The notes under the pieces were generated by a model. It was not told the DNA's origin. It saw only the letters and a program-made list of their open reading frames with translations, and did no database searches. Shown here piece after piece: positions 15,706 to 23,928 of a DNA stretch of 64,000 nt. Both the position numbers and the translations under genes were made by a program. The stretch comes from Lachnospiraceae bacterium (lineage in GTDB: Bacteria > Bacillota > Clostridia > Lachnospirales > Lachnospiraceae): NCBI GenBank assembly GCA_017542245.1, contig JAFXXN010000029.1:1-64000 (forward strand). Direction: 5' to 3'. How positions within the stretch are numbered: position 1 is the first letter of the stretch; each line of letters starts with the position of its first letter.

Positions 15706-17031
15706 ATGAGTAAACCCATAGTAGCCATAGTTGGGCGTCCTAATGTCGGAAAGTCCACACTGTTCAATGCTTTGGCAGGAGAGCAGATAGCGATAGTAAA
15801 GGACTATCCGGGAGTTACCCGTGACAGGATATATGCAGACGCAACCTGGCTTAATTACAGTTTTACACTTGTGGATACAGGCGGTATAGAACCTAAAACC
15901 GATGATATTCTTTTAAAATCCATGCGCGAACAGGCAGAGATAGCCATAGAAACCGCAGATGTCATAATATTTTTGGTAGATGTTCGTCAGGGACTTGTAG
16001 ATTCCGATTACAGCGTAGCTGATATGCTCCGCAGATCTCAAAAGCCTGTTGTGCTTGCTGTAAATAAGGTGGATGATTTTAAGCAGCTTCAGGCTGATGT
16101 ATATGAGTTTTATAATCTTGGTATAGGCGAGCCTTTTCCTATAGCGTCTTCAGGAAAACTCGGATTCGGGGAACTTCTTGATGAAGTGATAAAACATTTC
16201 CCCGAAGGGGCTGATGAGGAGGAAGAGGATGAACGTCCAAGGATCGCTATTGTCGGACGTCCGAATTCAGGTAAATCATCTCTTATCAACCGTTTGGCAG
16301 GCGAGGAACGCTGTATTGTTTCAGATATTGCCGGAACAACCAGGGATGCAATAGATACTGAGATACAATATGAAGGTAAAAACTATATATTTGTCGATAC
16401 TGCGGGTCTGCGCCGTAAAAGCAAGATAAAAGAAGATCTTGAAAGATATTCCATAATAAGAACAGTTTCAGCTGTAGAGAAATCGGATGTGGTTATCCTT
16501 ATGATCGATGCAGTTGAAGGAGTTACCGAACAGGATGCAAAGATTATCGGAATAGCACATGAACGCGGAAGAGGGATCATCATCGCTGTTAACAAATGGG
16601 ATGCTATCGAAAAAGATGATAAAACAATGTACAGATACAGGGATAAGATAGTTCAGATACTTTCTTTTATTCCTTATGCAGAAATCCTATTTATTTCAGC
16701 ACTAACCGGTCAGCGTGTTACAAAGCTTTTCGAGTCGATAGATGTGGTTCTTGAAAATCAGAGCCTGAGGGTAAAAACCGGCGTTCTTAACGAGATTATG
16801 TCCGAGGCGGTTGCACTTCAGCAGCCCCCTACAGATAAGGGTAAGAGACTTAAACTTTATTATATTACCCAAACAGGAATAAAACCGCCTACATTTGTAA
16901 TATTCTGCAATGATAAGGAATTATTCCATTTCTCTTATCAAAGATATATTGAAAATAAAATACGTGAAGCATTCGGATTTTCCGGTACATCTATCAAATT
17001 TTTTATCAGAGAGAGAAATGAGAAATCATGA
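15706..17031 (+). CDS. der: Ribosome-associated GTPase Der (EngA)
   Basis: 441 residues. Essential 50S-assembly GTPase with two tandem G domains, G1 motifs GRPNVGKST near residue 10 and GRPNSGKSS near 183, both with DTAG/DTGG and NKxD motifs (NKVD, NKWD). The C-terminal KH-like domain (FVIFCNDKELFHFSYQRY) is complete. Ribosome site GTACGGAGGAAA. It is followed by plsY. Confidence 0.98.
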   Translation: MSKPIVAIVGRPNVGKSTLFNALAGEQIAIVKDYPGVTRDRIYADATWLNYSFTLVDTGGIEPKTDDILLKSMREQAEIAIETADVIIFLVDVRQGLVDSDYSVADMLRRSQKPVVLAVNKVDDFKQLQADVYEFYNLGIGEPFPIASSGKLGFGELLDEVIKHFPEGADEEEEDERPRIAIVGRPNSGKSSLINRLAGEERCIVSDIAGTTRDAIDTEIQYEGKNYIFVDTAGLRRKSKIKEDLERYSIIRTVSAVEKSDVVILMIDAVEGVTEQDAKIIGIAHERGRGIIIAVNKWDAIEKDDKTMYRYRDKIVQILSFIPYAEILFISALTGQRVTKLFESIDVVLENQSLRVKTGVLNEIMSEAVALQQPPTDKGKRLKLYYITQTGIKPPTFVIFCNDKELFHFSYQRYIENKIREAFGFSGTSIKFFIRERNEKS

Positions 17032-17049
17032 TTTTCAAGGAGAATTAAA

Positions 17050-17685
17050 ATGGCACTTCAGATTATTATTTGTTTAGTTCTGGGGTATATTGTCGGAAGC
17101 TTTTCCACCGGGTATGTTATAGGATTAATAAATCATGTTGATATCCGTGAAATGGGAAGCGGCAATGCCGGAACTACGAACGCTTTCAGAACTTTGGGAA
17201 AGAAAGCCGGAATAATTACATTTTTAGGTGATTTCTTAAAAGCATTTCTCATAATTTTGCTTATAAGATATGTCATCTACAGTGACGTAGAATATATTAA
17301 ACTGCTGGAACTTATCTGCGGTTTCGGGTGTGTATTGGGACATAATTTCCCGGTTTGGCTGAAGTTTCACGGCGGCAAAGGTATAGCTGTAACAGCCGGA
17401 GTATTTGTTGCCATAGATCCGCTTATATTACCGTTCGGAATCCCGCTTTTTGCGATAATAGTGCTTACAACAAAGTATGTTTCCGTAGGATCTCTTGCAG
17501 TTCTTACGCTGTTCCCCATATGGAATGCGATAAGGTTTACGGAGGAACCGTATTACGGAGCCATAGTGGCGATATCCTGTGTATATACAGCGATGGCATT
17601 CTTCCAGCATCGTCAGAATATTGTAAGGCTTATGAACGGGACAGAAAATAAGATAGGACAGAAAAAACAAAATAAAGAAGCTTAA
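17050..17685 (+). CDS. plsY: Acyl-phosphate:glycerol-3-phosphate acyltransferase PlsY
   Basis: 211 residues with five or more membrane segments. Makes lysophosphatidic acid from acyl phosphate. The three cytoplasmic motifs are intact: GSFSTGYVIG plus GSGNAGTTNAFRTLG, HNFPVWLKFHGGKGIAVTAG, and a C-terminal QHRQNIVRLMNGTE. It is followed by gpsA, which supplies its glycerol-3-phosphate. Confidence 0.97.
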   Translation: MALQIIICLVLGYIVGSFSTGYVIGLINHVDIREMGSGNAGTTNAFRTLGKKAGIITFLGDFLKAFLIILLIRYVIYSDVEYIKLLELICGFGCVLGHNFPVWLKFHGGKGIAVTAGVFVAIDPLILPFGIPLFAIIVLTTKYVSVGSLAVLTLFPIWNAIRFTEEPYYGAIVAISCVYTAMAFFQHRQNIVRLMNGTENKIGQKKQNKEA

Positions 17686-17735
17686 AAGTAATAAAATATT
17701 ATTAGGAGGAAACCGGTATAATCGGTAACGGAATA

Positions 17736-18758
17736 ATGTCAGTCACAGTTTTAGGAAGCGGTACATGGGGTACTGCACTTACAATTCTTTTAGCCAATAA
17801 AGGCATTAAAGTAGTACTTTGGTCTAAGATACCGAGTGAAATCGAAGCTCTTGAAGCAGACAGAAAAAATATAAAAAATCTTCCGGGGGCTGTCCTTCCG
17901 GATTCGGTAGAACTTACACTCGATGAGAAATATGCAGTAAACGAAAGTGATCCGGAACTTATTGTTTTTGCGGTTGCCTCTCCGTATGTAAGGAATACGG
18001 CAAAACTTGTTGCGCCATACATAAGAAAAGATCAGATGATAGTAAATGTTGCAAAGGGCATTGAAGAAAAGTCCCTGAAGACTATTCTTGAGATAATTGG
18101 AGAAGAAATCTCGGGAGCTACCCTCGCGGTCTTAAGCGGACCGAGCCACGCCGAAGAAGTAAGCCGCCTTATCCCTACAACGGTTGTAGTTGCTTCCACA
18201 TCGGAAGAAGCAGCAAAGAGAATCCAGGATATTTTTATGACAAAGACCTTCCGGGTATATACCAGTGATGATGTTATAGGTGTGGAACTGGGCGGTTCAT
18301 TAAAGAATGTTATAGCACTTGCGGCAGGTATGTCAGACGGTCTGGGATACGGAGACAATACAAAGGCTGCACTTATGACAAGAGGAATAGCTGAGATAAG
18401 TAGGCTCGGAAAAAAGATGGGAGCCAATATTGAGACACTGTGCGGTCTTTCAGGTGTCGGAGATCTTTTTGTTACGGCCACCTCGCATCATTCCAGGAAC
18501 TGGAATGCGGGATATCTTATCGGTCAGGGAATGAGCGTTGAAGCTGCTATGGAAAAAGTTCAGCAGGTTGTTGAAGGAGTTTTCTGTGCAAAAGCAGCAA
18601 AAGCTCTTTCTGAGAAATACGAGGTTGAAATGCCTATAGTTTCGAAGGTTTATGATATTCTCTTTAACCATAAGGATGTTAATGAGGCTGTATTTGAGCT
18701 GTTTACAAGAGATAAAGCGAATGAACATTCATCCGTTGACTGGGACTATACAAACTGA
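17736..18758 (+). CDS. gpsA: Glycerol-3-phosphate dehydrogenase [NAD(P)+]
   Basis: 340 residues. Reduces dihydroxyacetone phosphate to glycerol-3-phosphate for lipid synthesis. Rossmann motif GSGTWG (7-12), GPSHAEEV, and the catalytic-lysine region GGSLKNVIALAAGMSDGLGYG and NTKAALMTRG are present. Ribosome site GGAGGAAA lies about 25 bases upstream, so an earlier non-ATG start is possible, but ATG 17736 fits the family N-terminus. No terminator is obvious after it. Confidence 0.97.
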   Translation: MSVTVLGSGTWGTALTILLANKGIKVVLWSKIPSEIEALEADRKNIKNLPGAVLPDSVELTLDEKYAVNESDPELIVFAVASPYVRNTAKLVAPYIRKDQMIVNVAKGIEEKSLKTILEIIGEEISGATLAVLSGPSHAEEVSRLIPTTVVVASTSEEAAKRIQDIFMTKTFRVYTSDDVIGVELGGSLKNVIALAAGMSDGLGYGDNTKAALMTRGIAEISRLGKKMGANIETLCGLSGVGDLFVTATSHHSRNWNAGYLIGQGMSVEAAMEKVQQVVEGVFCAKAAKALSEKYEVEMPIVSKVYDILFNHKDVNEAVFELFTRDKANEHSSVDWDYTN

Positions 18759-18850
18759 AAAATATCAGCTGTTTCTAACATTTATTTACAAATATATTCT
18801 ACAAAAGCATGGTAATATTATCAGTTATGTAATTTTTATGTAACAATTTC

Positions 18851-18879
18851 TTGACAAATATGTAATTATGAAGTATAAT
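18851..18879 (+). promoter_or_regulatory. Perfect consensus promoter of the NlpC/P60 gene
   Basis: TTGACA (18851-18856), 17 bases, TATAAT (18874-18879). The leader of about 48 bases carries a small hairpin, GTTGGTT (18888-18894) with AACCGAC (18897-18903). Confidence 0.92.
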
Positions 18880-18933
18880 GCCCTTTAGTTGGTTAAAACC
18901 GACAATTTAGTCTATTCGGGAGTTTAGATTTTT

Positions 18934-20028
18934 ATGAGTATAAAGGGCAGCTTAAAGGTATTATTTGCAATATGCATTGTATGCCTGGCGGTTTTTACTA
19001 AAAACGATACAGAGGCAAATGCCGCAGCGGTTATTACCGGTGAAAGAGCGATCGGAGGTTTGTCTTATTATCTTGAAAAGTTTTATAACAATAGTGAAGG
19101 TTCTGTAGGACTTGCCGAACTTTTCACTGAAGCAGCTGTCATTCCTGAGAATATTGCATTTGCAAATGTTCAGGATTACCTTAATATCAGAAAAGCAGCC
19201 GGAACAAATTCTGCAATAATTGGATACCTTCCAAAGGACGGCATGTGCGAGATTATTTCATCCGACGGAGAATGGGCACATATAAAATCCGGGAAAGTTG
19301 AAGGATATGTATCTGTCAGTTATCTTATAACCGGTGAAGAAGCTCTTGAAAAAGCAGAGTATTTATCGACTCTTAAGGCTACGGTTACAGCAGGAACCGT
19401 TAACTTTAGATCTGAACCTGATTCATCGGATCCTGAAAACATTATTGCAACCGTCAGTTACGGTGAACGTCTTCCCATTATTGAAGAATGTGTCATCTCA
19501 AAAGATGATGAGAATATTATGTGGGTAAAGGCATATTGTGATGATCTTGAAGGTTATATCTCAAAAGAGTTTGTTGAAGTCGCATATGACTTTGATAAAG
19601 CAGTTCCTTTAAGTGCTGTTCTCAACGGTGAGTCTAAGGTTGGTGCTAATTCTTTAAGAAATTCTATCATTATAGAAGCAAAGAAGCATTTAGGACTCAG
19701 ATATGTGTGGGGCGGTGAAAGCCTTAGCTCAGGTGCTGACTGTTCAGGATTCTGCCGTGCAGTCTATAAGGCATGCGGAATTAATATCAGTAATCTTCCC
19801 AGAACATCTTACGACCTTGCAGCTTCATCAAAAGGAAGAACCATTTCACTTTCACAGGCTCAGCCCGGTGACCTTGTATTCTACGGCTCTAAATCAGGAA
19901 AGGTAAATCATGTTGCTATCTATATGGGTAACGGTATGATCATCCATGAAAGCGGACATGCTTACGGTTGTAAGATATCGCCGGTTGATTACAGAACCAT
20001 TCTGAAGGTCAGAAGTTTTCTTGATTGA
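18934..20028 (+). CDS. Secreted NlpC/P60 peptidoglycan hydrolase with SH3 domains
   Basis: 364 residues: signal peptide (1 to about 31, ending ANA-AA), two bacterial SH3 domains (FANVQDYLNIRKAAGTNSAI; ATVTAGTVNFRSEPD) that bind cell wall, and a C-terminal NlpC/P60 domain cutting stem peptides. The catalytic residues are Cys270 (GADCSGFC), His326 (VNHVAIYMGNG) and His338. Single-gene unit between a consensus promoter and a good terminator, so likely strongly expressed. The ribosome site (GGGAG) is rather far from the ATG. Confidence 0.94.
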   Translation: MSIKGSLKVLFAICIVCLAVFTKNDTEANAAAVITGERAIGGLSYYLEKFYNNSEGSVGLAELFTEAAVIPENIAFANVQDYLNIRKAAGTNSAIIGYLPKDGMCEIISSDGEWAHIKSGKVEGYVSVSYLITGEEALEKAEYLSTLKATVTAGTVNFRSEPDSSDPENIIATVSYGERLPIIEECVISKDDENIMWVKAYCDDLEGYISKEFVEVAYDFDKAVPLSAVLNGESKVGANSLRNSIIIEAKKHLGLRYVWGGESLSSGADCSGFCRAVYKACGINISNLPRTSYDLAASSKGRTISLSQAQPGDLVFYGSKSGKVNHVAIYMGNGMIIHESGHAYGCKISPVDYRTILKVRSFLD

Positions 20029-20066
20029 TAATAAGTATTACTTTTGTATATCTTAATGCATACAAT

Positions 20067-20105
20067 AAAAAGGACTTGTCGTAATTGACAGGTTCTTTTT
20101 ATTTT
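20067..20105 (+). terminator. Intrinsic terminator after the NlpC/P60 gene
   Basis: AAAAAGGACTTGTC (20067-20080) pairs with GACAGGTTCTTTTT (20087-20100) around a 6-base loop, then ATTTT. The right arm overlaps the -35 box of the next promoter. Confidence 0.88.
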
Positions 20106-20113
20106 GGTATTAT
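20085..20113 (+). promoter_or_regulatory. Promoter of the sensor operon, embedded in the terminator
   Basis: TTGACA (20085-20090), 17 bases, TATTAT (20108-20113). The -35 box lies in the loop and right arm of the preceding terminator. Confidence 0.7.
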
Positions 20114-20151
20114 ATATAATGAGGGATTTTTGGGGAAAGGAGGAAAATATT

Positions 20152-21810
20152 ATGCCGTATCTTAGCAGAAAGTCAAAATTCTTTATTTTGTTTTTTGTAA
20201 TGGTATTTATTTTGACCGCCGTAGGACATATAATATTTCCTTCTGAATTTCCCTTCAAATATTTAAGCAATTTCCTTTATTCGGGAATAATCCTGGCTTG
20301 GGTGTTTACAGTAAGGAGAAGAGTTACGACCGGATGGATAAAAGAATATCTGACCATGGGCGGGTTTGTTCTTATACTTCTTTTTATAATAGATATTGTA
20401 AGGCAGGTATATTTAACGGGAAATTCAGCCTTAAACAGAATGTTGATGTATCTGTACTATTTCCCTATTACCATGATCCCGCTTATTTCATTCCTGCTTG
20501 CGTTAAGAACCGGTAAGGGGGAGGAATATAAAAGCAGTAAACTTGAAAAGTTTCTTATAGTTCTATGTTTTGCACTTCAATTTTTTATAATGCTGAACGA
20601 TTTTCATATGAAAGTTTTTAACATAAATGAATATAATGAATTTGTTCAGGATTATTCATATGGACCGGGTTATGTGCTTATAATAGCATGGTGTGTCATA
20701 CTGGCACTTGCCGGACTTGCAGTACTTACGATCCGATGCAGGACATCTTCTTCAAAGAAGCTTTGGTGGGTGCCGATCATGGTTGCCGGACTTGGATACG
20801 GACCGTCTATAGTATATCTTATTAATGGTGGAAAAATGCCTGAAATTTACGGGAAACCGATTTTCAGCTTCCAGGAATTATATTCATTTATCTTTATAGG
20901 AATGTGGGAGTCCTGTTTAAGAATCGGTCTGATCGCATCGAACAGTGATTATGATTACATGTTTAAAATGACAAAGATGGGAGCCGTTATCGCAGATACC
21001 GAAGGCAATATCAGATACATGGCCGATGATGCTGTTGTAATCATGAGAAAAGAAGTCAGCCAGGCTGCCGAAGGTGAAGTGATAATCCCCGACAAGAACC
21101 ACAGGATCAAAGGAAAGAAGATTTCCGGCGGGACAATGCTGTGGGTTGAAGATCATTCTGTAGTAAACGATCTTAACGACCGCCTTGCAGAAGCCGTTTC
21201 AACATTATCTGAAGAAAACAGTCTTCTGGAAATGGAAAATGAGATAAAATCACAGAAACAGAGTATTGAAACCAGAACTAAACTGTATGACAGAATTTCG
21301 GAAAAAATAAGACCGCAGCTTAACAGAATTAACGAGATCATTAAAAACATAGAAGATAAGAAAACAGATATGTCGGAGGGAATCAAAAGCTGTACGGTTT
21401 TAGGAGCTTATGTAAAGCGCATAAGCAACCTTACAATTCTAAACGAGCAGTTTGGAACTCTGAAGCTTGAAGAATTAAGATATGCAGTCCGGGAATCTCT
21501 GGAAAATCTTTCCGGTAACGGAGTTGACTGCATGGTAAGCGGAAACAAAACCGATATTGAATGCCGAGGAGAGCTTGTTCTGTACGCATATGATTTCTTT
21601 GAAAGAGCAGTTGAAATGGCAGTTCCTGATGTAAAAACCATTTCATGCATTCTTTCGGGGGATAAAGGGCTCAGAATGGATATTCTGATGGATACCCCGA
21701 CTAAAATCCCGGAACTTTCAATGTTTGATGATAAACCTAAAGGTACTAAGGTTGAAATCCTTAAAGAAGAGGAAGGTATTTTCCTCAGATTTGTTGAGGA
21801 GGTGGCTTAA
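20152..21810 (+). CDS. 7TM sensor pseudokinase (histidine-kinase N-terminal type)
   Basis: 552 residues from the ATG preceded by AAAGGAGG; in-frame codons run further upstream but lack a ribosome site. The first about 260 residues hold seven to eight hydrophobic segments like the 7TM N-terminus of some Firmicute kinases. A PAS-like stretch (MTKMGAVIADTEGNIRYM) and a coiled coil (about 360-410) follow. The C-terminal half keeps the family outline (VLGAYVKRISNLTIL) but has no phosphoacceptor His and no N-box Asn (YDFFERAVEMA), so ATP binding and phosphorylation are unlikely. It probably senses a signal and acts through the next kinase. Confidence 0.82.
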   Translation: MPYLSRKSKFFILFFVMVFILTAVGHIIFPSEFPFKYLSNFLYSGIILAWVFTVRRRVTTGWIKEYLTMGGFVLILLFIIDIVRQVYLTGNSALNRMLMYLYYFPITMIPLISFLLALRTGKGEEYKSSKLEKFLIVLCFALQFFIMLNDFHMKVFNINEYNEFVQDYSYGPGYVLIIAWCVILALAGLAVLTIRCRTSSSKKLWWVPIMVAGLGYGPSIVYLINGGKMPEIYGKPIFSFQELYSFIFIGMWESCLRIGLIASNSDYDYMFKMTKMGAVIADTEGNIRYMADDAVVIMRKEVSQAAEGEVIIPDKNHRIKGKKISGGTMLWVEDHSVVNDLNDRLAEAVSTLSEENSLLEMENEIKSQKQSIETRTKLYDRISEKIRPQLNRINEIIKNIEDKKTDMSEGIKSCTVLGAYVKRISNLTILNEQFGTLKLEELRYAVRESLENLSGNGVDCMVSGNKTDIECRGELVLYAYDFFERAVEMAVPDVKTISCILSGDKGLRMDILMDTPTKIPELSMFDDKPKGTKVEILKEEEGIFLRFVEEVA

Positions 21811-21813
21811 AAA

Positions 21814-23220
21814 GTGAACGCCGGACAGATAGTACTGGGATTGATCATCTTGGAAACTCATATTGTTTTGCTGGTACTTCTGTATACATTTATAAGTATT
21901 CTTTTTCAAAGACAGAAAATCGGTTACAGCCTGGCACTCCTGATAGTCACCGGTATTGAATATATAATCTGGCAGCTTTTTTTGGAATTAAAAACTGAGT
22001 TGCCGGGTAATTCATGGGAAGGTGATATGAGGCTTGAAGTGAGAGAATTATTCCTTCTTCAGGCTCTTATAACAGGAATGGCTGTAATTACAACCACATT
22101 TGTTTATAAACGTAAACAGAAGCATATCTCAAAAGCATCCATAAAAGAGGGAATAGATACGGTACCGGCAGGAATCCTTTTTTACTGGCCGGAGGGCCTT
22201 GTAAAGCTGGTAAATACAAAAATGGAGACTCTTGCGGTAACCCTTACCGGAGAAAAGGTTTATAACGGTGCAGAATTTTGGGACAAACTGTGTGAGCTGG
22301 ATATAAAAAGAGAGTCGCAAGAAAATACCGATGATATTGAGAACGATCCCGGAACGGAAGCGGAAAACATTCCCAAGAAAGAACGGAAAAACAAGAAAAA
22401 GAACCGTAAAATAGCAGCCAGATCAAAGAAAAAAAGTAAAAAGAAGAATCGTATAAATGAGTCGGATAAAGAGGAGAATGCTGTTGTACAGCTTCCGGAC
22501 GGGAAACTTTTCAGTTTCAGGAAAACGGTCTGCAAAATGTACAATCATTCTTTGATAGAAATAGTTGCTTCCGATGTGTCTGAAGAATGGCTTCTTCATA
22601 ATCAGCTGAAAGAGGAACAGGAAAAAGCCGACAGGCTTAATGAAAGGCTAAAGGAACTGAATTCTACCATCGAGGTCATGACAGCTGAAAAAGAGATACT
22701 TCAGACAAAAAGCATGGTTCATGATGAGTGGGGAAAGACGCTTATCATGTCAAGAAGATATTTAAGCAAACCGGATGAAGAGCTTGGTTATGAAATCTTA
22801 AAGCAGTGGAAACTGAACGCCATGCTGATGAAAGATGAAGAGGATTCTGATGTTACGGACGAATACAGCGTTACCCTGAAAGATATAAGGACAATGGGGC
22901 TTGAATTGAAAATGAGAGGAACACTGCCTCAGGAAGAAAATCTGAAACATCTGGTTGTCCTTGCATTAAGGACATGTGCTACAAATGCATTAAGACATGG
23001 AAACGGTAATAAACTTAATGTTATGATAGAACAGTTTAGCGACTGTTATGATATCATGATCAGTAATAACGGAAAAGTGCCGGAAGAACCAATAGAAGCC
23101 GGCGGAGGACTTACTAATTTAAAAATACAGGTAGAGAGGATAGGCGGAAGCGTAGAACCGGAGTACGGAGAGGAATTCGGAATAAATATATTGCTTCCAA
23201 AGGAAGGAGAAAAAAGATGA
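21814..23220 (+). CDS. Sensor histidine kinase, HDxxG type
   Basis: 468 residues, starting at GTG 3 bases after the pseudokinase gene with GAGGAGG upstream. Three membrane segments in the first about 95 residues, a PAS-like part, then a highly basic low-complexity insert (about 185-215). The phosphoacceptor is in VHDEWGKTL (HDxxG). The ATPase has N-box TCATNALRHG, NNGKVP and GGGLTNL. This layout is that of NarL-partner kinases. The stop overlaps the regulator start (ATGA), so it surely pairs with it. Confidence 0.88.
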   Translation: MNAGQIVLGLIILETHIVLLVLLYTFISILFQRQKIGYSLALLIVTGIEYIIWQLFLELKTELPGNSWEGDMRLEVRELFLLQALITGMAVITTTFVYKRKQKHISKASIKEGIDTVPAGILFYWPEGLVKLVNTKMETLAVTLTGEKVYNGAEFWDKLCELDIKRESQENTDDIENDPGTEAENIPKKERKNKKKNRKIAARSKKKSKKKNRINESDKEENAVVQLPDGKLFSFRKTVCKMYNHSLIEIVASDVSEEWLLHNQLKEEQEKADRLNERLKELNSTIEVMTAEKEILQTKSMVHDEWGKTLIMSRRYLSKPDEELGYEILKQWKLNAMLMKDEEDSDVTDEYSVTLKDIRTMGLELKMRGTLPQEENLKHLVVLALRTCATNALRHGNGNKLNVMIEQFSDCYDIMISNNGKVPEEPIEAGGGLTNLKIQVERIGGSVEPEYGEEFGINILLPKEGEKR

Positions 23221-23840
23221 CAAGAGTAGTTATAGTTGATGACCAAAACATTACCAGACAGTTTTTTTCATATTTTATCAAGGAGGCCGGAGATTTTGAA
23301 CTTATAGCCACCTTAAAAGACGGAGAGACAGCGGTTGAGTATTGTATGTCTCACAGCGTTGATCTTATTCTCATGGATATAGTTATGGTTGGCGGTATAA
23401 ACGGACTTGAAGCAGCCAGAAAGATAAAGGAGATGAAACCTGAGATCAAGATCATTATCATTACTTCCATGCCGGAAGTATCATATATTGATAAGGCAAG
23501 GGAAATAGGTGTAGAGAGTTTTTGGTATAAAGAACTTCAGGAAGTTCCGATACTTTCGGTTATGGAACGAACAATGAAGGGGGAAAGAATATATCCGGAT
23601 ACTACGCCTGAACTTACAATAGGAAATGCTAAAAGCATAGAATTTACAAGAATGGAAATAGATGTGTTAAGAGAACTTACGACCGGAGCTACCAATAAGG
23701 AAATAGCAGATAAGCTTTTCATCAGCCCGACGACAGTGAATTTCCACATAAATAACCTTTTACTTAAGACAGGATATAAGAACAGGGTTCAGCTGGCTGT
23801 TAAGGCAAGACTTGAGGGTCTGGTCATCAGCGATCAGTGA
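23217..23840 (+). CDS. NarL/LuxR-type response regulator
   Basis: 207 residues. Receiver domain with VDDQN, phosphoacceptor Asp in DLILMDIVM, and the conserved Lys in FWYKEL; C-terminal LuxR HTH (LTTGATNKEIADKLFISPTT, VNFHINNLLLKTGYKNR). The 4-base overlap with the kinase implies coupled translation. Targets are unknown; the neighbours (a cell-wall hydrolase upstream, a MutS-like gene downstream) do not point to one. Confidence 0.93.
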   Translation: MTRVVIVDDQNITRQFFSYFIKEAGDFELIATLKDGETAVEYCMSHSVDLILMDIVMVGGINGLEAARKIKEMKPEIKIIIITSMPEVSYIDKAREIGVESFWYKELQEVPILSVMERTMKGERIYPDTTPELTIGNAKSIEFTRMEIDVLRELTTGATNKEIADKLFISPTTVNFHINNLLLKTGYKNRVQLAVKARLEGLVISDQ

Positions 23841-23857
23841 TCTGTCTTTAAAAAGTT

Positions 23858-23886
23858 TTGACATATAAGAGAAAATAGAGTATAAT
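23858..23886 (+). promoter_or_regulatory. Perfect consensus promoter of the MutS-like/mutS/mutL block
   Basis: TTGACA (23858-23863), 17 bases, TATAAT (23881-23886), about 40 bases before the first ATG. Confidence 0.92.
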
Positions 23887-23928
23887 AATATGTTATTTAT
23901 TATTACCTATTGATAACCGGAGTCAGAT

